Source: an uncultured Granulosicoccaceae bacterium (GTDB lineage Bacteria > Pseudomonadota > Gammaproteobacteria > CALCKW01). From it: a stretch of DNA of 14,545 nucleotides. Positions 7,735-14,545 of this stretch are shown piece by piece; within the stretch, counting starts at the first letter, position 1; each line of letters begins with the position of its first letter. The translations under genes and the position numbers were made by a program. Location: the NCBI GenBank assembly GCA_937941555.1, contig CALDHJ010000240.1:1-14545 (forward strand). Direction: 5' to 3'. Under the pieces are notes generated by a model. It had not been told where the DNA came from. It made no database searches and saw nothing but the letters and a program-made list of their open reading frames with translations.

Positions 7735-7819
7735 CTGCCGCGGTCGGCAAATGCTGCGAGCCGCTCAGGCTTCACTATGCTTGTGTGTCGGAAGCAGTAA
7801 AGACGGGCGAGTTCGCGGC

Positions 7820-8875
7820 ATGTTCAGGGTTCCCACTTCAGTGTTCGCCGCCGGGGCGATGATACTCTCACTGGCGGGCGTTTCGGTGCACGCCGACTAC
7901 AGCGCGCATCCCGCTGGCAAGGCCTTCGCTGAGCGCATGCTCACAGAGCACGGTATGCCGCTCGCTGACACGCAGGATTTGCTGTCCGGTGTGTCGCGCT
8001 ACGACGCGGTCATTGAAGCCATGTCGCGCCCTGCGGAGAAAACGTTGACCTGGGCTGACTACCGGCCAATTTTCCTCAAGGCCGATCGGGCTGAGCAGGG
8101 CGCCGCGTTCTACCGGGAACACCGTCCTGTATTCGACGCCGCCGCCTCCCGCTACGGTGTGCCGGCCGAAATCATCACGGCCATCATCGGCGTCGAAAGT
8201 CGGTTTGGTCGCTACAAGGGCAAACACCCGGCGTTGCAGTCGCTTGCGACGCTCGCTTTCGACTACCCGCCCCGCAGTGCCTTCTTCACGTCAGAGCTCG
8301 AACATTTTCTGTTGCTCAGCCGCGAGGAGGGGCTCGATCCACTCAGCGTCAAGGGGTCCTATGCGGCGGCTATGGGGATGCCACAGTTCATCTCATCGAG
8401 TTACCGTGCTTATGCCGTCGATGGCGACGGTGATGGGCAACGCGACCTGTTCAACAATATTGACGATGTGGTCCACAGCGTGGCGAACTACTTCGCACGT
8501 CATGGCTGGCGGCCCGATGAGCCCGTGACAACAGTGGCAGCACCGAGCGGCGATGTGGCCGCGTTGTCGAAAAAGGGATACAAACCGACCTTGTCGGCTG
8601 CGGATCTTGACGCGGTCGGGGTAGCGGTGGAGTCGGTCAAGGGCAACGAATATGCGCTGATTCGACTGCGGGGCGCGAACGGCGATGAACACTGGGTCGG
8701 ATACCCCAATTTCTATGTCATAACACGCTACAACCACAGTCCGTTGTATGCGATGGCCGTGTTTCAGCTGGCACAAGCTATAAAGAAGACACTGGATTCC
8801 AATAGCGCTCACAGTGGCAGCGACGTTTCGCTGCAGCTGGCGCGCACATCACAACTCAACCTGGGTACTGATTGA
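7820..8875 (+). CDS. mltB: Lytic murein transglycosylase B (MltB family)
   Basis: Cleaves the MurNAc-GlcNAc glycosidic bond of peptidoglycan, forming 1,6-anhydro-MurNAc ends, in the periplasm. The 351-residue product has the catalytic glutamate in GVESRFG (Glu126), the AMGMPQFISSSY substrate-cleft block at about 184-195, and an EF-hand-like loop DGDGDGQRDLF from residue 201, corresponding to the calcium loop known in E. coli Slt35/MltB. I start at the ATG at 7820 because it gives a signal peptide ending VHA; the in-frame ATG at 7751 would place 23 unrelated residues before it. Neither start gives a lipobox, so the protein is predicted to be soluble or otherwise tethered rather than a lipoprotein like E. 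coli MltB. The stop overlaps the rlpA start. Confidence 0.95.
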   Translation: MFRVPTSVFAAGAMILSLAGVSVHADYSAHPAGKAFAERMLTEHGMPLADTQDLLSGVSRYDAVIEAMSRPAEKTLTWADYRPIFLKADRAEQGAAFYREHRPVFDAAASRYGVPAEIITAIIGVESRFGRYKGKHPALQSLATLAFDYPPRSAFFTSELEHFLLLSREEGLDPLSVKGSYAAAMGMPQFISSSYRAYAVDGDGDGQRDLFNNIDDVVHSVANYFARHGWRPDEPVTTVAAPSGDVAALSKKGYKPTLSAADLDAVGVAVESVKGNEYALIRLRGANGDEHWVGYPNFYVITRYNHSPLYAMAVFQLAQAIKKTLDSNSAHSGSDVSLQLARTSQLNLGTD

Positions 8876-9933
8876 TGCGAAAAGTGAATTCGCTCACCTC
8901 TGTCATCGCGATTGCGACCATGTTCCTCTCGGGCTGCTCCCTGTTGCCCGGCGAGAAGAGTTTTGACGAGCTGGCCGATGGTCCTGGCCGGATTCTGCAA
9001 CCTGAGGAAGTCATCGACGCGGTACCGACGGACGAGCCCTTTGCAGATCTGGGCAACAAGAGCCCTTACTCGGTTAATGGCCGGTTCTACTACGTGATGG
9101 AAGACCCGACCCACTACCGCGCTCGCGGCGTGGCATCGTGGTACGGGAAGAAATTCCACGGGCGCAAAACCTCAAGCGGCGAAGTGTTCGACATGTACAG
9201 CATGACGGCTGCCCACCGAAACCTGCCGCTGCCAACTTACCTTGAAGTCACGAATCTTGATAACGGCCAAGTGGCAATCGTGCGTGTCAACGACCGGGGG
9301 CCCTTCGTTGACGACCGGCTGATCGACTTGTCCTACGCCGCTGCGATCAAGCTGGGCCTGGCTGATACCGGCACGGCAAATGTCGAAGTGCGGGCGATTA
9401 CGGGCGATGAAATTGCCGGCGCACAGCAAATGGCCGAGGCAAGTTCGGCTGAGGTGCGCGAATCGGAGGGGGTTGAAGCCGATGCCGTCATGGCGTCTGC
9501 CACAGCCGGCGCCGATGCAGCTGCCGAGACGGCAACTGAACAGGTGGAAGACACCACCGAGTCAGTTGCGCAAGCCGCCGATGAAGCCGTCGACAACGCA
9601 GCGGACACCACAGCGCAGAGCGGCTCGGCGTCAGCGTCCGCCGCCGAGACCGTGGCCGCGGCTGACATGCGACTCCTGCAGCTGGGCGCCTTCAGTCGCC
9701 AGGCCGGTGCGGAGTCGGTTCGTGAGCAAGCGCTTGCGGCGGTGCCTGGATCAAGCGTCCAGGTGCTCAAGGCTGACCGCAACGGCAATGCGCTCTACCG
9801 GGTCCGCCTGGGGCCGATTGCGACTGCCAATATCGATGCGGCCAAGGCCTCACTCGCCACTGCCGGCCTCGGACAGGTCGCGGTGCTGCCGGTCGGCACG
9901 GATGGCGGAGAATGTGTGGCGGGTTGCCAGTAA
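8875..9933 (+). CDS. rlpA: Septal ring lipoprotein / lytic transglycosylase RlpA
   Basis: Outer-membrane lipoprotein that, in Pseudomonas aeruginosa, cleaves glycan strands stripped of stem peptides and localises to the septum. The 352-residue product has a lipobox LSGC (Cys21, followed by Ser, consistent with outer-membrane sorting). Its double-psi beta-barrel domain (about 85-175) includes GVASWYG, GEVFDMYSMTAAH and VRVNDRGPF, so the likely active-site residues Glu103, His114 and Asp140 are kept. A long Ala/Glu/Thr-rich linker (about 178-264) leads to a C-terminal SPOR domain (265-340), which binds denuded glycans. The tail ends CVAGCQ, which is unusual. ATG at 8875 shares one base with the mltB stop (TGATG); TTG at 8872 is less likely. 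Confidence 0.95.
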   Translation: MRKVNSLTSVIAIATMFLSGCSLLPGEKSFDELADGPGRILQPEEVIDAVPTDEPFADLGNKSPYSVNGRFYYVMEDPTHYRARGVASWYGKKFHGRKTSSGEVFDMYSMTAAHRNLPLPTYLEVTNLDNGQVAIVRVNDRGPFVDDRLIDLSYAAAIKLGLADTGTANVEVRAITGDEIAGAQQMAEASSAEVRESEGVEADAVMASATAGADAAAETATEQVEDTTESVAQAADEAVDNAADTTAQSGSASASAAETVAAADMRLLQLGAFSRQAGAESVREQALAAVPGSSVQVLKADRNGNALYRVRLGPIATANIDAAKASLATAGLGQVAVLPVGTDGGECVAGCQ

Positions 9934-9935
9934 TC

Positions 9936-9964
9936 TTGTGACAATAGTCACTTGTTACCACAAT
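9936..9964 (+). promoter_or_regulatory. Weak candidate sigma-70 promoter before dacA
   Basis: TTGTGA (9936-9941) and CACAAT (9959-9964) each match four of six consensus bases and are 17 bases apart. A GC-rich hairpin lies just downstream, so any transcript starting here would have to read through it. Treat as tentative. Confidence 0.2.
9938..9951. repeat. Small inverted repeat after rlpA
   Basis: GTGAC at 9938-9942 and GTCAC at 9947-9951 form a perfect 5-base inverted repeat around AATA, starting five bases after the rlpA stop. It could be a small RNA hairpin or a dyad operator; there is no following T run. Confidence 0.4.
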
Positions 9965-9966
9965 CG

Positions 9967-9990
9967 GGCGCGCCGCCTTGGCGCGCCTTT
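9967..9990 (+). terminator. GC-rich hairpin between rlpA and dacA, terminator-like
   Basis: GGCGCGCC at 9967-9974 and again at 9980-9987, separated by GCCTT, forms a perfect 8-base-pair stem with a 5-base loop, followed by TTT. The U tract is only three bases and then GG, so it may act as a weak or partial terminator, a pause site, or a 3'-end stabiliser for the mltB-rlpA message, rather than as a full stop. Confidence 0.5.
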
Positions 9991-10017
9991 GGCCCTACCT
10001 GTCTGCAGTCAACGCCC

Positions 10018-11175
10018 ATGAATCACTCCCCAGTCCTGCGCACGGCACTCGTCGCGCTTGGCGTTTGGTTGTTCTCGCCACTTAGCCACGCCGCGGACGT
10101 GCTCAAACCCTTACCCTCAGCACCTTCACTGTCGGCCAAGGCCTACGTGCTCATGGAGTACGAGTCCGGGCGGTTGCTTGTGTCGCACAAGGAAATCGAG
10201 GCTTTCGAGCCGGCCAGCCTGACCAAAGTCATGACACACTACATCGTCAGCGACGAAATCGAGAAAGGGCTGTTGTCGCCGGACCTCGAAGTGACTGTCT
10301 CTGAGAAGGCCTGGCGCATGGAGGGCTCGAAGATGTTCATCGAGGTCGGCAAGCAGGTCAGTGTCGATGAGCTCATCAAGGGCATGGTGATCCAGTCCGG
10401 CAACGACGCCAGCGTGCAACTGGCGGAAGTCATTGCCGGCGGCGAAGACACCTTTGCCGATCTGATGAACCAATACGCTGCCCACTTGGGCATGCGTGAC
10501 ACGGTATTCCGCAACGCGACTGGCATGCCCGACGCGGAACACGTGACCTCGGCTCGCGATCTGGCGGTCCTGTCTCGCGAACTGATCCGACGCTTTCCCG
10601 ATGCCTACGCGCTCTATTCCGAGCGCGAGTACGAATACAACAACATCCGCCAGAAGAACCGCAACGAGCTGCTCTGGCGAGACGACTCGGTAGACGGCCT
10701 CAAGACTGGCCACACCAATGCTGCGGGCTACGGATTGATCGCATCGGCCGAGCGCGACGGCATGCGCCTGATTTCAGTGGTGATGGGCGCAGACAGCGCG
10801 CAAAGCCGAATCAGCGAAACGGCCAAACTGCTGAATTACGGTTTTCGGTTCTTCGAGACCCTCCGGCTATTCAAGAAAGGCGAGTCGATGGACGAATTGC
10901 GCGTCTGGAAAGGTGCGGCACGCACAGTCCCGGTTGGCGTGCTCGAAGACCTCACTGTCGCCATTCCGCGTGGTCACGGTGAGCAGCTCGAGAGCAACCT
11001 CGAGCTGCGCCGGGGCCTCCAGGCACCGGTCAGCAAGGGCGACGAGCTTGGTGTGCTGGTGGTGTTGTCTGGTGGAGAGGTGTTGCTCGAGCAGCCGGTG
11101 GTCGCGCTCGAAGACATCGCCGAAGGCGGATTGGTCGAGATCGTTCGAGACAGCATTCTGCAAGTCTTCGAGTAG
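10018..11175 (+). CDS. dacA: D-alanyl-D-alanine carboxypeptidase (PBP5/6 family)
   Basis: Periplasmic penicillin-binding protein that removes the terminal D-Ala from peptidoglycan pentapeptides and so limits crosslinking. The 385-residue product has a signal peptide ending SHA (about 1-25), the acyl-enzyme motif SLTK (67-70, Ser67), SGN (127-129) and KTG (229-231), then the PBP5-type beta-rich C-terminal domain. The final residues GGLVEIVRDSILQVFE align with the amphipathic anchor of PBP5/6 but are short and carry net negative charge. ATG at 10018 starts the signal peptide; the frame is open back to 9952 (TTG), which would put a hairpin inside the gene. No good Shine-Dalgarno precedes the ATG. 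The symbol could equally be dacC. Confidence 0.95.
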   Translation: MNHSPVLRTALVALGVWLFSPLSHAADVLKPLPSAPSLSAKAYVLMEYESGRLLVSHKEIEAFEPASLTKVMTHYIVSDEIEKGLLSPDLEVTVSEKAWRMEGSKMFIEVGKQVSVDELIKGMVIQSGNDASVQLAEVIAGGEDTFADLMNQYAAHLGMRDTVFRNATGMPDAEHVTSARDLAVLSRELIRRFPDAYALYSEREYEYNNIRQKNRNELLWRDDSVDGLKTGHTNAAGYGLIASAERDGMRLISVVMGADSAQSRISETAKLLNYGFRFFETLRLFKKGESMDELRVWKGAARTVPVGVLEDLTVAIPRGHGEQLESNLELRRGLQAPVSKGDELGVLVVLSGGEVLLEQPVVALEDIAEGGLVEIVRDSILQVFE

Positions 11176-11187
11176 GGAGCACAGGCC

Positions 11188-11469
11188 ATGCGGTCCGACG
11201 ATACGCTGTTGGAATTCCCTTGCGAGTACCACGTCAAAGCGATGGGTCGCCCGGACGCGGCAGGCTCGGGTGATGACTTCAGGGCTCTGGTGATCGCGTT
11301 GGTTGCCGCGCATGTGGATCATCTCGACAAAGACAGCGTGTCATCCAACCCGAGTTCAGCCGGAAAGTACCTTGCTGTCACGGTTCGATTTCAGGCAGAG
11401 AGCAAGGTGCAGCTCGACGCGATCTACCAGAGTTTGACCGACGAACCACGCGTGCTCGTCGCGCTTTGA
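11188..11469 (+). CDS. ybeD: YbeD/DUF493 family protein
   Basis: Small protein of the DUF493 (YbeD) family with an ACT-like ferredoxin fold; its function is unknown, although it is widely encoded between dacA and lipB in gammaproteobacteria. The 93-residue product starts with LLEFPCEYHVKAMG (7-20), matching the family opening LLEFP...KVMG. It keeps the SSxGKYxxVTV pattern at about 56-66 and the closing LDAIYQSLTDEPRVLVAL (76-93). Length is close to E. coli YbeD. A GGGAG ribosome-binding site at 11175-11179 supports the ATG at 11188. It follows dacA by 12 bases and precedes lipB by 4, which suggests one transcript. Confidence 0.94.
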   Translation: MRSDDTLLEFPCEYHVKAMGRPDAAGSGDDFRALVIALVAAHVDHLDKDSVSSNPSSAGKYLAVTVRFQAESKVQLDAIYQSLTDEPRVLVAL

Positions 11470-11473
11470 TACG

Positions 11474-12136
11474 GTGGCTGTGCCCGGAACACTCATCCTG
11501 CGCTCGCTCGGTGAGGTCGAATACCCCGAGGCTCAGCGCCTGCAGCGCGCCCTGACCGATCAGCGATCCGACACCTCTGCTGACGAAATCTGGTTGCTGT
11601 CGCACCCCCCTGTATTCACGCTCGGTCAGGCCGGTAAGCGTGAGCACATACTCGATCCTGGCAACATTGATATCGTTCAGAGTGATCGCGGTGGACAGGT
11701 GACCTACCACGGTCCCGGTCAGTTGGTGGTGTACACCTTGTTCGATCTCCGTCGCCACAATCTGGGTGTGCGGGCGCTGGTGACTCAGTTGGAGTCGGTC
11801 GTCATTGCCTTGCTCGCCGACCACGGCGTGGACGCTGAAGCGGACCCACAGGCACCCGGTGTGTACGTTTCGGGCGCAAAAATTGCGGCCTTGGGGCTGC
11901 GCATTCGACGCGGCTGCAGCTACCACGGCCTGAGTCTGAATGTGTCACTTGATTTGAGCGTTTACGATCGCATCAACCCCTGTGGGTACCCGGATTTGTC
12001 GGTGACACGCACCCGTGACCACGGTATTTTGGTCGACGAGTGGACGCTCGGTGAGTTGATTGCAGAGCGCTTGTCCGCCACGCTTGGCGTGGCGCGTATC
12101 GAACGGCAAGACCACCTGCCTGTTTTGGCTAATTGA
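11474..12136 (+). CDS. lipB: Octanoyl-[acyl-carrier-protein]-protein N-octanoyltransferase LipB
   Basis: Transfers octanoate from octanoyl-ACP to lipoyl domains of 2-oxoacid dehydrogenases and the glycine cleavage H protein, forming the substrate for LipA. The 220-residue product has the signature RGGQVTYHGPGQLVVY (72-87), the catalytic lysine in GAKIAALG (Lys136), SYHGLSLNV (149-157), and the acyl-thioester cysteine in NPCGYPDL (Cys170). Length is normal. Translation begins at GTG 11474, or two codons later at GTG 11480; no clear Shine-Dalgarno separates these, and the ybeD stop is only four bases upstream, so re-initiation is likely. lipA follows after 12 bases. Confidence 0.96.
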   Translation: MAVPGTLILRSLGEVEYPEAQRLQRALTDQRSDTSADEIWLLSHPPVFTLGQAGKREHILDPGNIDIVQSDRGGQVTYHGPGQLVVYTLFDLRRHNLGVRALVTQLESVVIALLADHGVDAEADPQAPGVYVSGAKIAALGLRIRRGCSYHGLSLNVSLDLSVYDRINPCGYPDLSVTRTRDHGILVDEWTLGELIAERLSATLGVARIERQDHLPVLAN

Positions 12137-12148
12137 TCGGAATCTGAC

Positions 12149-13180
12149 ATGACTGATGAGTCTCACCGTTTTCGCGGCATTCCCATTGTCCAGGGCGGTG
12201 CGGTGCGTTCGGGGCAGAAATACGCAACCGACAATGGTTTCACGGCGATCAAGGATGGCTTGAAACGCAGGCCTGTCATCGAGGCCGATGCTGTGGATAC
12301 CGACAAACCGCTCGCGAAGCCAGCCTGGTTGCGCGCACGTGTGCCCGGTGGCGGCAAGTACGGTGCGGTCAAGGAGACCGTGCGCGATCACCGGTTGGCG
12401 ACGGTATGCGAAGAATCGAAGTGCCCCAATATTGGTGAGTGTTGGAGTGCGGGCACGGCTACGTTGATGGTCATGGGGGCCGTGTGCACCCGGGCCTGTC
12501 GATTTTGCAGCGTTGACACCGGCAATCCGCGCGGGTGGCTTGATGCCGAAGAACCGGCCAACACAGCGCGTTCCGTCCGGCTGATGGGCTTGCGGTATGT
12601 GGTGATCACCTCTGTTGATCGCGATGATTTGCCCGATGGCGGTGCCGGGCACTATGCGGCGTGTGTGAAAGCGATCAAGGCGCTTTGTCCGGATACCGCT
12701 GTTGAAGCCCTGACACCCGATTTCGACGGTCGCGCCGAATTGATCGAGCTGGTCGTGGATTCGGGCCTTGAAGTTTTTGCCCAGAACGTAGAAACAGTTG
12801 AACGCCTGACGCATCCGGTGCGTGATCCACGTGCGGGTTATGCACAGACCCTGGGCGTACTCGAACACGCGAAAACCTACCGGCCGGAAGTCCTGACAAA
12901 AACCAGTTTGATGTTGGGCCTGGGCGAGACAACTGACGAAGTGCTCGCCACGATGGATGATTTGCGTGCGCGACAGGTTGATGTTCTGACGCTCGGACAG
13001 TACCTGCGCCCGACCGCCAACCATTTGCCGGTCGAACGCTATGTGCACCCGGACGAATTTGCGGCGCTGCGTGACGCCGGTCTGGAGCGCGGTTTCAGAG
13101 AAGTGGTAGCCGGTCCGTTGGTACGCTCGAGCTACCGCGCCGAGCGTGTGCTGGACGGCAACAATGTCGGATTGCAATAG
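12149..13180 (+). CDS. lipA: Lipoyl synthase LipA
   Basis: Radical-SAM enzyme that inserts two sulfur atoms into protein-bound octanoyl groups to make lipoate. The 343-residue product has the auxiliary-cluster motif [12 protein letters not shown] (Cys87, Cys92, Cys98), the radical-SAM motif CTRACRFC (Cys113, Cys117, Cys120), and the C-terminal RSSYRAE, whose serine ligates the auxiliary cluster that supplies sulfur. The N-terminal region before the first cysteine motif (86 residues) is somewhat longer than in E. coli. ATG at 12149 has a nearby GGAA. The lipB-lipA pairing with 12-base spacing supports a shared transcript and the de novo lipoylation route. Confidence 0.97.
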   Translation: MTDESHRFRGIPIVQGGAVRSGQKYATDNGFTAIKDGLKRRPVIEADAVDTDKPLAKPAWLRARVPGGGKYGAVKETVRDHRLATVCEESKCPNIGECWSAGTATLMVMGAVCTRACRFCSVDTGNPRGWLDAEEPANTARSVRLMGLRYVVITSVDRDDLPDGGAGHYAACVKAIKALCPDTAVEALTPDFDGRAELIELVVDSGLEVFAQNVETVERLTHPVRDPRAGYAQTLGVLEHAKTYRPEVLTKTSLMLGLGETTDEVLATMDDLRARQVDVLTLGQYLRPTANHLPVERYVHPDEFAALRDAGLERGFREVVAGPLVRSSYRAERVLDGNNVGLQ

Positions 13181-13204
13181 CTGACACCGTGCGAGCGCCA
13201 ACAC

Positions 13205-14545
13205 GTGAGTGACCTTCCCCAGATGACGCCAGAGCGGCGCGACCGACCGCGGCCGCCGAAACCCTGGTGGCGCCGCCGGCGACACTGGTTGTTGGGGCTG
13301 GTGTCGCTGTTGGCCATTGCCTTGCTGGTCGCAACGGTTGTGGCCATGGAAGCCTTGACGGTGATGGACGCGCGCATCGTCAAAGTCATGAACGGCCCGC
13401 GTTGGGAGATTCCGGCCCGGGTCTACGGCAGACCACTCGAGCTCTACGTGGGCACCACCGTCTCACCCGACAGCCTTGTCGCCGAGCTCGATCAGCTGGG
13501 TTACCGCCGCGATGATGCCATCGGTCCCGGCCGCTACGACGTCCTTGGCCAGCGCTGGTTGTTGCAAACGCGGGGCTTCCGCTTCAGTGACGGTGTTGAA
13601 CCCGCGCGCCGGCTGCAGCTCGACTGGGATGGCGAGACGCTCGTTGCCATGCAGGACGGCAATGGGGATGCTGTCGATCTCGTGCGACTTGAAGCACCGC
13701 TGATCGGTCGGATTTCACCGGACGAGAGCGAGGACCGCTTTCTCGTCGATCTCGATCAGTTACCCGAGGGTCTGGTCGAAACGCTGCTGGCGGTTGAAGA
13801 TTCGCGCTACTACGAACACCCGGGCTTGTCATTACGCGGCATCGCGCGGGCCATGCTCGCCAACATCAAGGCCGGGCGCTACGTTGCGGGCGGCAGCACG
13901 ATCACGCAGCAGTTGATCAAGAATTTCTTTCTCAGCAGTGAGCGCACGCTCAAACGCAAGCTGACCGAGTGGCCGATGGCGTTGTTGCTCGAACGGCGCT
14001 ACTCGAAGGATGAAATCCTCAAGGCCTTCATCAACGAAGTCTATTTTGCCCAGGACCGCAGCCGGGCAGTCCACGGCTTCGGTCTGGCGAGCTTGTATTT
14101 TTTCGGCCTGCCGATACAGGAACTGCAACACCATCAGATTGCCTTGTTGGTCGGCTTGTTGAAGGGCCCGAGCTACTACGACCCGATCAGGCGGCCCGAG
14201 CGCGCCCGGGCCCGGCGTGATGTCGTACTCAAGGTGATGCTGCGCGACCACATCATCGATCAGGCGCAATTCGACCTGGCCATTGCCCAGCCGGTTGAGG
14301 CCGGTTCGCGTCAAAGCGGCGCAAGTCAGCCGGCTTTTGTGGATCTGGTGCGCAAGCAATTGCTTCAGGATTATGATCTTGCTGACCTGCAGCAGGGCGG
14401 GCTTAGTATTTTCACCGGCTTCGACCCGACCGTGCAGTCTGCGCTCGAGTCGTCTGTGGCATCGCGCATGGCAGTATTCGATGCGGTAGATCAGGTCGGC
14501 GGCACGCCAGGCGATGCGCTTGAACTCGCGGCTGTGATCACCTCG
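13205..14545 (+). CDS. mrcB: Penicillin-binding protein 1B, N-terminal part (cut by window end)
   Basis: Bifunctional peptidoglycan synthase; only the first 447 codons are present and the frame stays open to the last base. Visible features are an Arg-rich cytoplasmic tail, one membrane helix (about 28-48), a UB2H-like domain (about 70-155, the docking site for LpoB in E. coli), and the GT51 glycosyltransferase domain. The GT motifs are EDSRYYEHPG (198-207, catalytic Glu198), GGSTITQQLIKN (229-240), RKLTEWPMALLLERRYSKDE (251-270) and ALLVGLLKGPSYYDP (313-327). The transpeptidase linker begins near 376 and the SxxK motif lies beyond the window. The start is GTG at 13205, 24 bases after lipA; ATG at 13223 is an alternative. 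UB2H plus the residue pattern after GT51 favours PBP1b over PBP1a. Confidence 0.93.
   Translation, partial: MSDLPQMTPERRDRPRPPKPWWRRRRHWLLGLVSLLAIALLVATVVAMEALTVMDARIVKVMNGPRWEIPARVYGRPLELYVGTTVSPDSLVAELDQLGYRRDDAIGPGRYDVLGQRWLLQTRGFRFSDGVEPARRLQLDWDGETLVAMQDGNGDAVDLVRLEAPLIGRISPDESEDRFLVDLDQLPEGLVETLLAVEDSRYYEHPGLSLRGIARAMLANIKAGRYVAGGSTITQQLIKNFFLSSERTLKRKLTEWPMALLLERRYSKDEILKAFINEVYFAQDRSRAVHGFGLASLYFFGLPIQELQHHQIALLVGLLKGPSYYDPIRRPERARARRDVVLKVMLRDHIIDQAQFDLAIAQPVEAGSRQSGASQPAFVDLVRKQLLQDYDLADLQQGGLSIFTGFDPTVQSALESSVASRMAVFDAVDQVGGTPGDALELAAVITS

Noticed and set aside
7724..7748. Possible terminator hairpin after ung (CCGAC ... GTCGG)
   Set aside because: The stem is five base pairs with an 11-base loop and no T run, so it is not convincing.
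9430..9660. Low-complexity tract in rlpA as a possible tandem repeat or insertion
   Set aside because: The codons are varied and no repeat unit recurs; it is an ordinary Ala-rich linker in frame with both flanking domains.
11945..13285. Long open frame (446 codons) on the minus strand across lipA and the end of lipB
   Set aside because: It lies wholly antisense to well-conserved lipA/lipB, shows no recognisable motif, and is the kind of open frame that GC-rich codon bias produces opposite real genes.

Overview
The window reads as a core chromosomal region of a fairly GC-rich gammaproteobacterium. It holds two gene blocks typical of that class back to back: lptD-surA-pdxA-rsmA-apaG-apaH on the minus strand, and mltB-rlpA-dacA-ybeD-lipB-lipA on the plus strand. 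Protein details agree with this: an outer-membrane LptD with the four-cysteine pattern, SurA, and a PBP1b-type bifunctional penicillin-binding protein. I cannot name a genus from sequence alone. No tRNA, rRNA, insertion sequence, phage gene, CRISPR array or other sign of recent transfer was seen, and no gene-free stretch exceeds 300 bases.

Layout: csrA (67-252, +) is a short global regulator that converges on apaH with 11 bases between the stop codons. From 264 to 6888 the minus strand carries, in transcription order, lptD, surA, pdxA, rsmA, apaG and apaH. These cover outer-membrane LPS insertion, a periplasmic chaperone, a vitamin B6 step, 16S rRNA dimethylation, a protein of unclear role, and Ap4A hydrolysis. 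A 150-base divergent gap (6889-7038) separates lptD from the rightward genes. From 7039 to the window end the plus strand carries ung, mltB, rlpA, dacA, ybeD, lipB, lipA and the first 447 codons of mrcB, which is cut by the window edge.

How the genes work together: the plus-strand genes combine peptidoglycan remodelling (MltB cuts glycan strands, RlpA acts on denuded glycans, DacA trims pentapeptides, PBP1b polymerises and crosslinks) with lipoate attachment and synthesis (LipB makes octanoyl-protein, LipA inserts sulfur). The minus-strand block is dominated by outer-membrane biogenesis. The genes are packed tightly with short overlaps (pdxA/rsmA and mltB/rlpA). The one conspicuous regulatory-looking gap is rlpA-dacA, which holds two inverted repeats.

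I found no convincing new biological system. The observations below are modest: a possible CsrA site over csrA's own start codon, a hairpin-bearing dacA leader, a DacA with an unusually acidic C-terminal anchor, an MltB without a lipobox, and mrcB placed next to the lipoate genes.
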